DNA from: Candidatus Odyssella sp.
GTDB lineage: Bacteria > Pseudomonadota > Alphaproteobacteria > Paracaedibacterales > Paracaedibacteraceae
Direction of reading: 5' to 3'
Length of the DNA: 64,000 nucleotides
Assembly: GCA_020718185.1 (NCBI GenBank)
Contig: DYSP01000003.1
Location: 1-64,000 of the forward strand
Each line of letters begins with the position of its first letter. Position 1 is the first letter of the stretch. Made by a program: the position numbers and the translations under genes. A model generated the notes under the pieces. That model did not search any database and had not been told where the DNA came from. It worked only from the letters and a program-made list of their open reading frames with translations. Positions 1 through 10,434 of the stretch are shown one piece after another.

Positions 1-17
1 GATCGATCATGTCTTTG

Positions 18-1283
18 CTACTCAATTGTAAAATCGTTATTTGGTTTAACTATACCTTCAAAAACAATACCTTGAGAGTGATGAGTTTGGTGTGTAGAAG
101 TTTGATGGGCTGGATCTTCAATAGTTGTTAAAATTTTTCCATTGTGTGTTTGTAAAACGCAATCACCATACGTAATAATTCGTTGCTCTGTTGAGCTCCA
201 CTCAAAATTAAATAATCCAAGGCCAGTCTCAAGTTCAGCACCTGGGCTTTTGCACACAGAAGGGCGTGTGTTAATTAAAATCATCCCTGATTTACTTGTA
301 CATCTCTCGTAACCTGTATGATCTGCCCGTATAGGCGGACGCCCTCGAACATCTGCAAGAGACAAAACCATATCAATGAGATTTGAGTTTCCTGAATGAT
401 ACGGACCAAAACACGCTAAATGTCCATCACTGTGACGAAATAAACGAACGATTGGTGCCATCTTACTAATGATTTGTTGTAGGCTTTCTGGCATTGGTTG
501 ATGAATTTGTCGAAATAGCGAACGCAAGTCAATCAATAACCGTAAAACAGTCAATTGTATATAAGGTGAACGGTTATAATGACCACCATCAGGTAAAATT
601 TGAGATTGAACCAAATTTTCAAGTTTTTGAATAAGTTTTGGTAAAAGATGAAGCTCATAGTTTAATGAAATTAAGGATTTCAGTAAGCCATGTAGGGCGA
701 AAAATTTATGTGTAGCCGTGGCAGCATATTTCCAATTTTTAAGTAGGTGACGCGTTTGCCGCATTAAACTTTTAAAAAATTGAGAACGGAATTCTTCATC
801 GGCACTTGCAGCAAAAAAGTCATATAAACCAAGCCAGCAACTAAGACGTAACCCTATTAAGTCTGCTCGCCAGGCGATAGAGTTCCAATTTTGATTGCGC
901 TCAATCCAATTAAGAATTAATTGACGAGCAATGCGACGAGAGGAATTATCACCAATAGATCGTAGATCGCGCAACCAATCAAAACTATGAAGATCAAATA
1001 GGGACTCGTGTGACAGTCCTTTAGGATACCACAATTGCTGAATTTTAATAATTTCTTGCCCCAAGATGAATGTGCCATCCAACAATTTTCGCCCCAAGTG
1101 TGTTTGTCCGGGCCATGGATCTGTTGGAATAGTGATTAGATGTTGAGGCGTTTTTCCCATTAGAGCTAAGTGATAAAGCGGGGTTTTTTGTGCTACTAGC
1201 CGTAAGTGTCGATTAAGATTTTGAACTAAGGACAACGGTTCTGGTTGAATTTGCCAGCGTTGCAAATGCAAATAAGAACTCAT
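18..1283 (-). CDS. Heparinase II/III family protein
   Basis: 421-aa ORF directly upstream-coupled to rpe; overall resemblance to alphaproteobacterial heparinase II/III-like proteins. Confidence 0.65.
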   Translation of the reverse strand: MSSYLHLQRWQIQPEPLSLVQNLNRHLRLVAQKTPLYHLALMGKTPQHLITIPTDPWPGQTHLGRKLLDGTFILGQEIIKIQQLWYPKGLSHESLFDLHSFDWLRDLRSIGDNSSRRIARQLILNWIERNQNWNSIAWRADLIGLRLSCWLGLYDFFAASADEEFRSQFFKSLMRQTRHLLKNWKYAATATHKFFALHGLLKSLISLNYELHLLPKLIQKLENLVQSQILPDGGHYNRSPYIQLTVLRLLIDLRSLFRQIHQPMPESLQQIISKMAPIVRLFRHSDGHLACFGPYHSGNSNLIDMVLSLADVRGRPPIRADHTGYERCTSKSGMILINTRPSVCKSPGAELETGLGLFNFEWSSTEQRIITYGDCVLQTHNGKILTTIEDPAHQTSTHQTHHSQGIVFEGIVKPNNDFTIE

Positions 1284-1942
1284 TTATTCCCCCGAAGATT
1301 ATCAATGGTCTGTTTATAACTATCTTTTTTTTCACCAAAAATAGAAGATCCTGCAACTAAAATATCAATATCCAAAGAATGTAGTTGTGGCATTATTTCT
1401 GGCGTAATACCGCCATCTATTTCTAATAAAATAGAATGGGGTGCTGATTTTATTTTTTTAGAAACCATCTTTATTTTTTCGATCATAGAGGGTATAAAGG
1501 TTTGTCCTCCAAATCCCGGATTGACTGTCATAACCAAAACAAGATCGACTTCTGGCAATAAATAGTCTAACACATCTGGTGATACGCCAGGATTCAAGGC
1601 AATTCCAGCTTTGACACCATATCGGCGAATTTCGGTGAGAGTACGATGACAATGAACGTCAGCATCGGGATGAATTGTTAAAATAGAAGCCCCAGCTCTT
1701 GCAAATGTTTCAATATAGGAAGTGGCAGGCTGAATCATTAAATGAACATCTAAAGGCAGAGTTGTTTTGTGTTTTATCGCCTGAACAATACTGGGGCCAA
1801 AGCTTAAATTCGGTACATAATGTCCATCCATAATATCCAGATGAATTAAATCAGCACCTGCTTTTTGAACAGTCTCTATTTCTTGTTCTAAATTCAACAG
1901 ATCAGCTGCTAGAATAGAAGGAGCAATCAATGGTTGTTTCAC
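1280..1942 (-). CDS. rpe: Ribulose-phosphate 3-epimerase
   Basis: IAPSILAADLLNLEQE, HLDIMDGHYVPNLSFGP, VNPGFGGQTF motifs. Confidence 0.97.
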   Translation of the reverse strand: MKQPLIAPSILAADLLNLEQEIETVQKAGADLIHLDIMDGHYVPNLSFGPSIVQAIKHKTTLPLDVHLMIQPATSYIETFARAGASILTIHPDADVHCHRTLTEIRRYGVKAGIALNPGVSPDVLDYLLPEVDLVLVMTVNPGFGGQTFIPSMIEKIKMVSKKIKSAPHSILLEIDGGITPEIMPQLHSLDIDILVAGSSIFGEKKDSYKQTIDNLRGNK

Positions 1943-2034
1943 AAGTATCGAACTCCAAAAATTTTGCCATGGTCAAGGCTGGCAAGATGCAGTAAAACTA
2001 AAATTAAACTATAGTTAATGAGTAGCATATTTTC

Positions 2035-2181
2035 ATGGATAAGTTAAGCAATACTCTGTCTAATGAACAGGATAAAAAACCTGACGCTTCGTCAACAAAT
2101 AAGTCGCCTACAGAGACTGTTAAACCAGATCCAACGCGTTATGGAGATTGGGAAAAAGGGGGACGCTGTATTGATTTTTAG
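2035..2181 (+). CDS. DUF1674 / succinate dehydrogenase assembly factor 4-like small protein
   Basis: 48-aa ORF not in the supplied track: MDKLSNTLSNEQDKKPDASSTNKSPTETVKPDPTRYGDWEKGGRCIDF; C-terminal PTRYGDWEKGGRCIDF is the family signature. Confidence 0.85.
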   Translation: MDKLSNTLSNEQDKKPDASSTNKSPTETVKPDPTRYGDWEKGGRCIDF

Positions 2182-2190
2182 GACAAATAA

Positions 2191-2784
2191 TTGACAAAAG
2201 CACCTAAGCATTCCCTTCTTCACCTTCAAGACATTGATTTTTATCGAGATTGGCAAGTGATTTTTCACAAGTTCAATCTTGAGGTTCAAACAGGTCAATG
2301 GCTGATTGTACGAGGATCCAATGGGTGTGGCAAAACAACATTGCTTAAATTGTGTGTAGGACTTCTTCAGCCAACAGAGGGCAACATTCGTATTTCATGT
2401 GCCTATAGCTATATCGGACATACAAATGGGATGAAACCAACACAGACGCTAGAAGGGTTTTTAAAAGGACTTAGTAATTCTTCAATTAAAAATTCTGCCG
2501 AAGAACTTATTATGTCTCTTGCTTTAAAAGAGTATAAACATACACCCTTTTACCAACTTTCAGCAGGGTTAAAACGTCGGATTGCCTTGGTTTATTGGTT
2601 AACACCAGATGTTGATTTGTATATTGTTGATGAACCTTTGACAAATCTTGACCCCATATCTTGCCGGCTAGTGTGGCAATTATTAGTAAAAAAAATAAAT
2701 ACAGGTTCAGCTATATTGATGGCACATCATGGCCCAAATCTTATCTCTCATCCCGCTATTCAGGAGATTTATTTGGATGTATAG
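2191..2784 (+). CDS. ccmA: Heme exporter ATP-binding protein CcmA (TTG start)
   Basis: Walker A GSNGCGKTT, LSAGLKRRIAL, VDEPLTNLD; followed by ccmB, C, D, E. Confidence 0.92.
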   Translation: MTKAPKHSLLHLQDIDFYRDWQVIFHKFNLEVQTGQWLIVRGSNGCGKTTLLKLCVGLLQPTEGNIRISCAYSYIGHTNGMKPTQTLEGFLKGLSNSSIKNSAEELIMSLALKEYKHTPFYQLSAGLKRRIALVYWLTPDVDLYIVDEPLTNLDPISCRLVWQLLVKKINTGSAILMAHHGPNLISHPAIQEIYLDV

Positions 2785-3448
2785 TTGGTTGTTTTTATTT
2801 AAAAATCTAGGGCAATTTCAGCAGATTTTAAAACAGCAAATACGAACAGTTTTTGTGTTTCTTATCCTTTACCTGATTATTTTATTCCCTACTTTACAGA
2901 TGCAAGGTACCGCGACTTTTTTACTCATTCATCTTTTAATCCTTCAAGGTCTTTGCATAATCTGTGTTATTATGCAAGTTGATCCTCTGTTGCGTAGTGA
3001 TGTCGAAGAGGGTTTTTTAGATCTATGGTTGGGAAATCAAGGTTTGGGATTTCAATACTATATGGTTCGACAAATTTTCATTGGATTAGAAATAAGTTTG
3101 CCAGTTGTTATGTTGTTAGTTTTACTGATGCCAACGCTATCTGTAACGGGAAAAATGGTGTTTTGTATACTTAGTTTTGTGAATATGTTGATTACGTCTT
3201 TATGGGCGAGTAGTTTGTCATTATTATTGGCAAAAACCCATGATATCGGTCAATCTCTTGTGGGGATGGTTTTAGCCGCTTTGTTGTTGATTCCGCAATT
3301 GTTGATTGGAGAAACCATTTTAGAAGCATTAGCAATAAACACAATTGCAATGTCACATTTGTGGTTATATGCTGGGGTATCGATTATCAGTATTGCCTTA
3401 AACTTAAGTTTGGCGCCTAGTATTGTGCGTCTATCTGTGAATCATTAG
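2777..3448 (+). CDS. ccmB: Heme exporter protein CcmB (start trimmed from ORF start 2729)
   Basis: Multi-TM protein with CcmB-like composition, position in ccm cluster. Confidence 0.88.
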   Translation: MYSWLFLFKNLGQFQQILKQQIRTVFVFLILYLIILFPTLQMQGTATFLLIHLLILQGLCIICVIMQVDPLLRSDVEEGFLDLWLGNQGLGFQYYMVRQIFIGLEISLPVVMLLVLLMPTLSVTGKMVFCILSFVNMLITSLWASSLSLLLAKTHDIGQSLVGMVLAALLLIPQLLIGETILEALAINTIAMSHLWLYAGVSIISIALNLSLAPSIVRLSVNH

Positions 3449-3473
3449 AAATTTAGTATCTTTATGAGGAAAC

Positions 3474-4202
3474 ATGTCTTTAAGTTTTGAACATCGACCA
3501 AAGCAATTAATTGTCTTTATCAATAGATATGTGAACGGGTTAATGATCGCCAGTATGATTTTACTGAGCATTGGTTTGTTTTTCAGTTTTCTAGCTTCTC
3601 CAGCTGATTATCAGCAAGGTGAGACCGTGCGAATAATGTATATTCATGTGCCATGTTCTTGGGGGGCAATGGCTGCATATTTTTTGATGGCAATGACATC
3701 TGGATATGGTTTTATTAAAAGATCTCCTTTAGCATTTGTGATCACAAAATCAATTGTACCTATTGGGCTATGTTTGTGTTTCATTAGCTTGGCAACCGGC
3801 TCTATTTGGGGAAAGCCAACGTGGGGCACATGGTGGGTATGGGATGCCAGGCTCACTTCTATGCTCATTCTTGCTCTTTTTTACATTGCCTATCTTTTGC
3901 TTACCACTACTTATTCTATCCAAAATGAAAGAATCGCTGGTTTTATTGTGATTATTGGATCGATTAACTTGCCGATTATTAAATGGTCTGTTGAATGGTG
4001 GAATACATTACATCAACCAGCAAGTGTGATGCGTTTAGCCAAATCGGCCATTCATTGGCAAATGCTGATTCCTTTATTTATAATGGCGATTGCGCTTGCT
4101 TGTCTTTCTATCACCTTGTTTCTCGTGCGATTACGTAGTGAACTCACTTATCGTCGATTACTAGCTCAACAACTTAAACGGTCTTTCCATGCAACAATTT
4201 GA
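3474..4202 (+). CDS. ccmC: Heme exporter protein CcmC
   Basis: YIHVPCSWGAMAAYF and GKPTWGTWWVWDARLTS tryptophan-rich motif. Confidence 0.96.
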   Translation: MSLSFEHRPKQLIVFINRYVNGLMIASMILLSIGLFFSFLASPADYQQGETVRIMYIHVPCSWGAMAAYFLMAMTSGYGFIKRSPLAFVITKSIVPIGLCLCFISLATGSIWGKPTWGTWWVWDARLTSMLILALFYIAYLLLTTTYSIQNERIAGFIVIIGSINLPIIKWSVEWWNTLHQPASVMRLAKSAIHWQMLIPLFIMAIALACLSITLFLVRLRSELTYRRLLAQQLKRSFHATI

Positions 4203-4317
4203 TTATGTCCTTTTTGCCTATGTAATTGCCTTATTCATCCTTGGTGGTGGTGCTATGATGATTATTAAAAAAGATCAAAAATTGCGTCGGTTGCTGGATG
4301 AATTAAGACAATCATGA
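4189..4317 (+). CDS. ccmD: Heme exporter protein CcmD
   Basis: 42-aa ORF not in track: MQQFDYVLFAYVIALFILGGGAMMIIKKDQKLRRLLDELRQS; overlaps ccmC end and ccmE start (ATGA). Confidence 0.85.
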   Translation: MQQFDYVLFAYVIALFILGGGAMMIIKKDQKLRRLLDELRQS

Positions 4318-4727
4318 CTCAAAAACAATGGCATCGCTTGTGGTATCTAACGGCGTGCTTTTTAGGCGTCATGGGCGTTGTTATTTTGGTTACTATGGCA
4401 TTTAAAGAAAATATGCTTTATTTTATGACACCTTCTGAAGTGTTGGCTCATCCTTATTCTCAACGTCAATTGCGTTTGGGGGGGCTTGTTGAAAAAAATT
4501 CTGTTATCAAAGAGGCTGCAACTCTTACCACTCGATTTGTGATAACAGATAAAATAACAACCATTCCTGTATCGTACACCGGTATTGTGCCTGATTTATT
4601 TCGCGAAGGACAAGGCGTAATTGTTGAAGGGAAACTGCAAGAAGATGGTTGTTTTAAAGCCGATCTCTTGTTAGCAAAACATGATGAAAATTACATGCCT
4701 CCTGAGATTGCTGCGAAAATTAAATAA
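4314..4727 (+). CDS. ccmE: Cytochrome c maturation protein CcmE
   Basis: LRLGGLVEKNSV, VSYTGIVPDLFREGQGVIVEG, LAKHDENYMPPE (heme-binding H..Y). Confidence 0.96.
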   Translation: MTQKQWHRLWYLTACFLGVMGVVILVTMAFKENMLYFMTPSEVLAHPYSQRQLRLGGLVEKNSVIKEAATLTTRFVITDKITTIPVSYTGIVPDLFREGQGVIVEGKLQEDGCFKADLLLAKHDENYMPPEIAAKIK

Positions 4728-5835
4728 AATAGTTTTCCAGAATTTTCAGATAAACATTGCGCAATAAAACAAGTTCAGATACAGCAATGTGTTCATTAAT
4801 GTGATGCGCAGTAGCGCTTACCAGCCCAAATTCAATAACAGGGCATACATCTTTGATAAAACGTGCATCTGATGTGCCGCCTGTTGTGCTTAAAGTTGGT
4901 TGTGCTCCACAAATTTCTTCAACGGCTAGGCGAACAACTTCTGTTAAATGTTGGTCTGTGGACATAAAAGCTTCGCAACCCTGATTTGACTGAATATCAA
5001 TTTTAAGAGGAAATTGTGCTGCTACCTTTTCCAGTTTTTCAACAAGGCGTTCTTTGGATTGTAAGGGATTAAAGCGAATATTAATTTTTGCCTGTGCTAA
5101 GGTAGGGATGACATTTCGCGTTGAATTACCAACATCGATAGAGGTAATTTCCAGATGTGAAGGGCTAAAATTCTCTGTCCCTTGATCTAAAGAAGCTGCG
5201 GTTATTTGTTGTAAGTACTGAAGGAGAACAGAAATGGGGTTTTTGGCAAGCTCAGGATACGCAACGTGACCTGCAATACCATGAACGGTTATATCAATAT
5301 TCAAACTACCACGTCTGCCAATTTTTATCATTTCTCCAACTTTATGAGGGTTAGTGGGTTCCCCAACCAAACAGGCATGAATTGACTCTTCTTTGTCTTT
5401 TAACCATTCCAGCACCTTAATTGTGCCATTGATGGCAGGCCCTTCTTCATCGGTTGTCAGTAAAAAACTAATTGATCCATTAAAAGAATTTTTGATGAAT
5501 TGACTAGTTGCATCCAAAAAAGCAGCAATTGCCCCTTTCATATCAACTGCACCTCGTCCATAAAGAATATCTTCTTTAATAGTGGCTGAGAAGGGTGAGT
5601 AAGACCACTTACTAGCGTCAATATCGGAAACCACATCTACATGACCGGCAAAGCAAAAATGGGGGGCTGAGGTGCCAAAGCGAGCGTAAAGATTATCAAC
5701 TTCACCAAAAGGTAATCGGTTACAAACAAATCCTAGTTTGTTGAGATAATCTTCAATAAAATCAAGACACCCTTCTTCTTTCGGTGTAATGCTGGGAAAC
5801 TGAATTAGTTTTTGAGTGAGAGAGATAACGTTCAT
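4720..5835 (-). CDS. dapE: Succinyl-diaminopimelate desuccinylase
   Basis: FAGHVDVV, LTTDEEGPAINGT, GRRGSLN, GGTSDARFI motifs. Confidence 0.95.
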   Translation of the reverse strand: MNVISLTQKLIQFPSITPKEEGCLDFIEDYLNKLGFVCNRLPFGEVDNLYARFGTSAPHFCFAGHVDVVSDIDASKWSYSPFSATIKEDILYGRGAVDMKGAIAAFLDATSQFIKNSFNGSISFLLTTDEEGPAINGTIKVLEWLKDKEESIHACLVGEPTNPHKVGEMIKIGRRGSLNIDITVHGIAGHVAYPELAKNPISVLLQYLQQITAASLDQGTENFSPSHLEITSIDVGNSTRNVIPTLAQAKINIRFNPLQSKERLVEKLEKVAAQFPLKIDIQSNQGCEAFMSTDQHLTEVVRLAVEEICGAQPTLSTTGGTSDARFIKDVCPVIEFGLVSATAHHINEHIAVSELVLLRNVYLKILENYFI

Positions 5836-5849
5836 TTCAATTTCCTGGA

Positions 5850-6689
5850 TTAGGCGCGCAATAATTCATTAATAGCGGTTTTAGAGCGTGTTCTTGTATC
5901 AACTTGTTTAATGATAACGGCACAGGCAAGAGAAGGCATTTCGGGGCTGGCTGCGGGTAAGGTTCCAGGAACGACAACTGAATAAGCAGGAACACGACCA
6001 TATATAATATCGCCGGTTTGACGGTTAACAATTTTTGTTGATGCGCCAATAAAGACACCCATGGAAATCACTGCCCCTTCTTCTACAATTACGCCTTCGG
6101 CAATTTCTGAACGAGCACCAATAAAGCAATTATCTTCGATAATCACAGGAGTAGCTTGTAAAGGTTCCAGCACACCACCAATGCCCACCCCACCGGAGAT
6201 ATGACAATTTTTGCCAATTTGAGCACATGAACCAATGGTAACCCATGTGTCTACCATCGTTCCTTCACCAATATGGGCACCAACATTAATAAATGATGGC
6301 ATTAAAACAACATTTGGGGCGACATAGGCAGAATGACGAACTATAGCACCTGGTACCGCCCGAAAGCCGGCGTTGCGAAATTCATCATGATTCCAGCCGT
6401 GAGTTTTGAGAGGGATCTTATCAAACCATGCGGATCCAATATTATCATCTGTTGACGGACCATTGTTAAATAATTTATTAGAGCTTAATTTAAAAGAGAG
6501 CAAGATTGCTTTTTTAATCCAGTCATGGCAAATCCATTCTGTTCCTTTTTTTTCTGCGACACGAATTTGCCCTTTATCTAATTTAGTTAAAGTATCAATA
6601 ACAGCATAAAGAACGTCTTGATCAGTTGCGGTTAAATTATCTTGATTATCCCAACCTGTATCAATAAGATGTTTTATTTTTTCTGTCAT
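5850..6689 (-). CDS. dapD: Tetrahydrodipicolinate N-succinyltransferase
   Basis: Hexapeptide-repeat protein, [51 protein letters not shown]. Confidence 0.97.
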   Translation of the reverse strand: MTEKIKHLIDTGWDNQDNLTATDQDVLYAVIDTLTKLDKGQIRVAEKKGTEWICHDWIKKAILLSFKLSSNKLFNNGPSTDDNIGSAWFDKIPLKTHGWNHDEFRNAGFRAVPGAIVRHSAYVAPNVVLMPSFINVGAHIGEGTMVDTWVTIGSCAQIGKNCHISGGVGIGGVLEPLQATPVIIEDNCFIGARSEIAEGVIVEEGAVISMGVFIGASTKIVNRQTGDIIYGRVPAYSVVVPGTLPAASPEMPSLACAVIIKQVDTRTRSKTAINELLRA

Positions 6690-6736
6690 TTTAGCTTCCT
6701 TAACAGTTGAAAAATGATGCCCAGAATGGGTTTTTT

Positions 6737-7405
6737 TTAATCTTTGTGAGAAAATTGCGCTATTTCAGCACGAAGTTCCACAATGCCGATGTTTTTTTCA
6801 GCACTTGTTGCCATGACTTTTGGGTGTGCTGCTGGATGTTTTAACAAAAGAGGTTGGATATGTTCAATAAGTTCTTGTAACTGTTGTTTGCCAACTTTAT
6901 CAATTTTTGTCAAAATTATTTGATAAGAAACGGCTGTTTTATCAAACAATGCCATGATTTCCTTATCTGTATCTTTCATTCCCACGCGTGAATCAACCAA
7001 TACATATGCGCGTTCTAATGTTGTTCTGCCGCGAAAATAAGCTTCTAACAAGTATTGCCATTGCTGTTGAAGTTTTTTTGAAACTTTTGCATAACCATAT
7101 CCAGGCAAATCAACAAGAGAGAGACGATTGCCCAAATTAAAAAAATTTAATTGTTGTGTACGGCCTGGGGTATTAGATGTTCTTGCCAAGGTGTTACGAT
7201 TTGTCAGGGCGTTAAGAAGACTTGATTTCCCTACATTTGATCTTCCCGCAAATGCAATTTCGGGAAGGCCAATGTCGTCAAAATCATCGATTTTTTGTAC
7301 ACCTCTGGAAAAAGTGCATTCTTGAGAAAATAACCAGCGCCCCCATTCTAGAGCGCTTTGACTATACGTTCCATCAATGTCAATTGCAACGTCTGATGGT
7401 TTCAT
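6737..7405 (-). CDS. engB: Ribosome biogenesis GTPase EngB/YihA
   Basis: [33 protein letters not shown] motifs; adjacent to yidC. Confidence 0.95.
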   Translation of the reverse strand: MKPSDVAIDIDGTYSQSALEWGRWLFSQECTFSRGVQKIDDFDDIGLPEIAFAGRSNVGKSSLLNALTNRNTLARTSNTPGRTQQLNFFNLGNRLSLVDLPGYGYAKVSKKLQQQWQYLLEAYFRGRTTLERAYVLVDSRVGMKDTDKEIMALFDKTAVSYQIILTKIDKVGKQQLQELIEHIQPLLLKHPAAHPKVMATSAEKNIGIVELRAEIAQFSHKD

Positions 7406-7407
7406 TC

Positions 7408-9099
7408 TTAGGCTTCCTTTTTTGTATCAAGGCGCATAATAGCCCATTGTTGAACGATGGATAAAATATTGCTCCACGCCCAATAGATAACGAGACCAGC
7501 TGGAAAGCTTGACAAAAGGAATGTTAAGAAAAAAGGCATGATCATAAAGGCTTTTGCCTGTGCTGGATCGGTTGGCTGTGGGTTTAATTTTTGTTGCAAG
7601 AACATTGTTATTCCCATCAAAATTGGCCATGCTCCAATCATCAAAAAGCTAGGTGGTGTAAAAGGTAATAACCCAAATAAATTAAAGATAGAAGTAGGAT
7701 CTGGCATAGAAAGGTCATGAATCCATCCAAAAAATGGCGCTTGACGCATTTCTAACGTGACAAATAAGACTTTGTATAAACAGAAAAATACGGGTGCTTG
7801 GATTAAGACAGGCAAGCATCCAGATAAAGGATTAATTTTTTCACGTTTATAGACTTCCATTAACTCTTGATTCATGCGCATTTTATCATCGCCGTATCGC
7901 TTTTTAAGCTGTTCGAGTTTTGGTTGCATTTGTTTCATTCGAGCCATTGAACGATAAGACTTATTGGCTAACGGAAAAAAGGCAAGCTTGAACATCACAG
8001 TCATGACAAGAATAGCAATGCCGAAATTGCCAAAAATCTTGTTAAGGTAGTCAAGTAAATAAAATAAAGGTTTCGTAAGGAAATAGAACCAACCAAAGTC
8101 AATAGCCAGGTCAAATTTACTGAATCCAAGTTTTGCTTCGTATCCATCCAAGATAGTTAGTTTTTTAGCACCCGCAAATAAATGTTGTGTAACTTTGTGA
8201 GTTTGACCCTTCGCAACATCAACAGTTGGGTAGATTGTTTCTGTTTGATAATAATTTACACCGTCTAGCGTATGTCCTTTAAATCGTGTTTCCACGGCTG
8301 TATTTTGCGTAGGAATGAGTGAAACAAGCCAGTATTTGTCGGTAATGCCAAGCCAGCCACCTGTTGTTGTTTGCTGTTGCTGACCTTTTTCTAATAATTT
8401 TGCATAATCAAGTTCGACTAATTTTCCGCCAAGAACACCGATCGGCCCTTCATGGAGAATGAAATAACCGCCGGTTTGTGGTGTACCAATACGTGTAATT
8501 TGACCATAAGCATTCAAACTTAATGTAGCATTGGAATTATTGATGACATCATCTTCTATTGAAAACATATACTGATCATCAATACTAATGGTTCGTTTGA
8601 ATGTAACACCTTGACCATTATCCCAAGTAAGAATAACAGGTTGTTGAGGTGTTAATTCTGTTTTATCCGCTTGCCAGACCGTTGTTTTGCTAGGCACAGG
8701 GATGTTTTCTTGTTTTGTCAACCAACCAAAATCAACATAATAAGGATGGTTTGTTGATTTTGGTGAAAGCAAAATAATTTCAGGACTCTTCGAATCAGGT
8801 GTTTCGTGGTAATGAGCAAAGGTAACATCATCAATTTGAGCCCCAGTCAAATTAATCGACCCATGAACCAATGGTGCGTTAATTTTTATGCGATGACTTG
8901 CGCCTAAAGCTTGTGTGCGTTCAACAGCAACTTCTTTAACAGGCTCAGGCGCTTGAGGTTGGGCGGGTTGCTCAGTTTGAGCAACTATTTTTGATTGCAT
9001 TTGTTGTTGCTGCTTTGGTGCATCGTAGAAAAAATTGAAACCAAGCAAGACAGCGATTGCAAGAACAGAGGCGAGAATTAAATTACGCTGTTCATTCAT
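7408..9099 (-). CDS. yidC: Membrane protein insertase YidC
   Basis: N-terminal MNEQRNLILASVLAIAVLLGFNFFYD, C-terminal 60KD_IMP region. Confidence 0.97.
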   Translation of the reverse strand: MNEQRNLILASVLAIAVLLGFNFFYDAPKQQQQMQSKIVAQTEQPAQPQAPEPVKEVAVERTQALGASHRIKINAPLVHGSINLTGAQIDDVTFAHYHETPDSKSPEIILLSPKSTNHPYYVDFGWLTKQENIPVPSKTTVWQADKTELTPQQPVILTWDNGQGVTFKRTISIDDQYMFSIEDDVINNSNATLSLNAYGQITRIGTPQTGGYFILHEGPIGVLGGKLVELDYAKLLEKGQQQQTTTGGWLGITDKYWLVSLIPTQNTAVETRFKGHTLDGVNYYQTETIYPTVDVAKGQTHKVTQHLFAGAKKLTILDGYEAKLGFSKFDLAIDFGWFYFLTKPLFYLLDYLNKIFGNFGIAILVMTVMFKLAFFPLANKSYRSMARMKQMQPKLEQLKKRYGDDKMRMNQELMEVYKREKINPLSGCLPVLIQAPVFFCLYKVLFVTLEMRQAPFFGWIHDLSMPDPTSIFNLFGLLPFTPPSFLMIGAWPILMGITMFLQQKLNPQPTDPAQAKAFMIMPFFLTFLLSSFPAGLVIYWAWSNILSIVQQWAIMRLDTKKEA

Positions 9100-9168
9100 T
9101 TGAGGAGATGTCCTTTTTTATTTTTTTCAGTACCTGACAACAACTCAAAAAAAGTTGAGGGGTCGCCT

Positions 9169-9423
9169 TTAAGCACTAGGCTTTTTAATTGCTAAAGTTT
9201 CAGGAACGGGATCGTAACCCCAATCATTTCCTAACTTTTTAATCGGGTGACATTTTGTCAATCTTTTGAAAATAAGCCAACTGCCGTATTTTAGCCCGTG
9301 ATGTTGTAAAGCATGAACAGCATATCGAGAGCACGTTGGTTCAAATCGACAACGAGGCATAAGATATGGCGAGATAACCCACCGGTAAGTTTTAATAACA
9401 GCAATTAAAAACTTTATGAGCAT
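9169..9423 (-). CDS. yidD: Membrane protein insertion efficiency factor YidD
   Basis: [31 protein letters not shown]. Confidence 0.95.
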   Translation of the reverse strand: MLIKFLIAVIKTYRWVISPYLMPRCRFEPTCSRYAVHALQHHGLKYGSWLIFKRLTKCHPIKKLGNDWGYDPVPETLAIKKPSA

Positions 9424-9788
9424 TCAATAACCTGTAAATTAATCAATGATTTTTTAAAATCGTCTTGAACTTTTATGAAAGAAGCTGTCACGAGTGCAGC
9501 CTTGGCAATAATTACTAAGTCACAACCAGGAAGCGTACCTATTTCCTTTGCCCACAAACGAACCACTTCACGCATACGGCGTTTTGCTTTATTTCGTTTG
9601 ACTGAATTACCCACACGTTTACTGGCAGTAAATCCAACACGAAAACCAAGCCCAGGCTCAGCATTTTCATGATTAAGGCTTTGAACAACCAAAGTAGATC
9701 GAGAAATATACGACCCTGCTTGAGCAACTTTAACGAATTCATGCCTTTTTTTAAGACGAGGAAGCGATATCATCGCTTGTAAATGCAA
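9414..9788 (-). CDS. rnpA: Ribonuclease P protein component
   Basis: [29 protein letters not shown] motif; conserved order rpmH-rnpA-yidD-yidC. Confidence 0.96.
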   Translation of the reverse strand: MHLQAMISLPRLKKRHEFVKVAQAGSYISRSTLVVQSLNHENAEPGLGFRVGFTASKRVGNSVKRNKAKRRMREVVRLWAKEIGTLPGCDLVIIAKAALVTASFIKVQDDFKKSLINLQVIECS

Positions 9789-9923
9789 CTAAGCAGAAAG
9801 ACGCTTGCGGCCTCTAGCACGACGAGCAGCAATCACTTTACGACCACCAACTGTTGCCATTCGCGCACGAAAACCATGACGACGTTTACGAACGATGTTA
9901 CTTGGTTGAAATGTTCTTTTCAT
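9789..9923 (-). CDS. rpmH: 50S ribosomal protein L34
   Basis: 44-aa ORF not in track: [44 protein letters not shown]. Confidence 0.98.
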   Translation of the reverse strand: MKRTFQPSNIVRKRRHGFRARMATVGGRKVIAARRARGRKRLSA

Positions 9924-10145
9924 GACTGTAATCCTTTAACTTTACAAAAGACCTAAAAACCAACGAAAAAGAATTAATAGGTCAAAAATTCAATAGTGCT
10001 TTAATATCTATCGGATTTGAAGATAAAATTCAAGTCTGAAGTTTAATCTTTGCTGATATTTAACCTTTTTTGAGAAAAGGCATCATTGACATCCATTTTT
10101 AAATCCTTTAAAAAATGAACACAACGGTATCTTTCATAACTTTAT

Positions 10146-10333
10146 TATTAAGGTTATTGGGATTTAAAAGGGAACATTGTTAAAATCAATGGCTGCCCCC
10201 GCAACTGTAAATATATGAGCTGATTCACAGACTTTATCTTTAAAGTTTAAAAACCACTGGAATTTTCTGGGAAGGGGTGAGTCATCTGAAATCAATAATT
10301 TGGTTTCAATATATAAGTCAGGAGACCTGCCGT
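10146..10333 (+). promoter_or_regulatory. Cobalamin (adenosylcobalamin/B12) riboswitch
   Basis: Conserved blocks in order: AAAAGGGAAC, GGCTGCCCCCGCAACTGTAA (B12 box-like), CCACTGG, GGGAAGG, AAGTCAGGAGACCTGCCG; about 100 nt upstream of a btuB-like gene. Confidence 0.93.
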
Positions 10334-10434
10334 TTATGCACCATATTCTCAACAACGGTGGGTTATTGAAATCGGATTTTTCCGTAGGTTTTTCCTAATG
10401 GTGGTATTGAAATCCACTTTTAAGGACATAACCG

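Noticed and set aside
4314-4727. Missing ccmF/ccmH after ccmE as a pathway loss
   Set aside because: In many alphaproteobacteria the ccm genes are dispersed; absence from one window is not evidence of loss.
10164-10355. 63-aa minus-strand ORF
   Set aside because: Lies entirely over the cobalamin riboswitch on the opposite strand; spurious.
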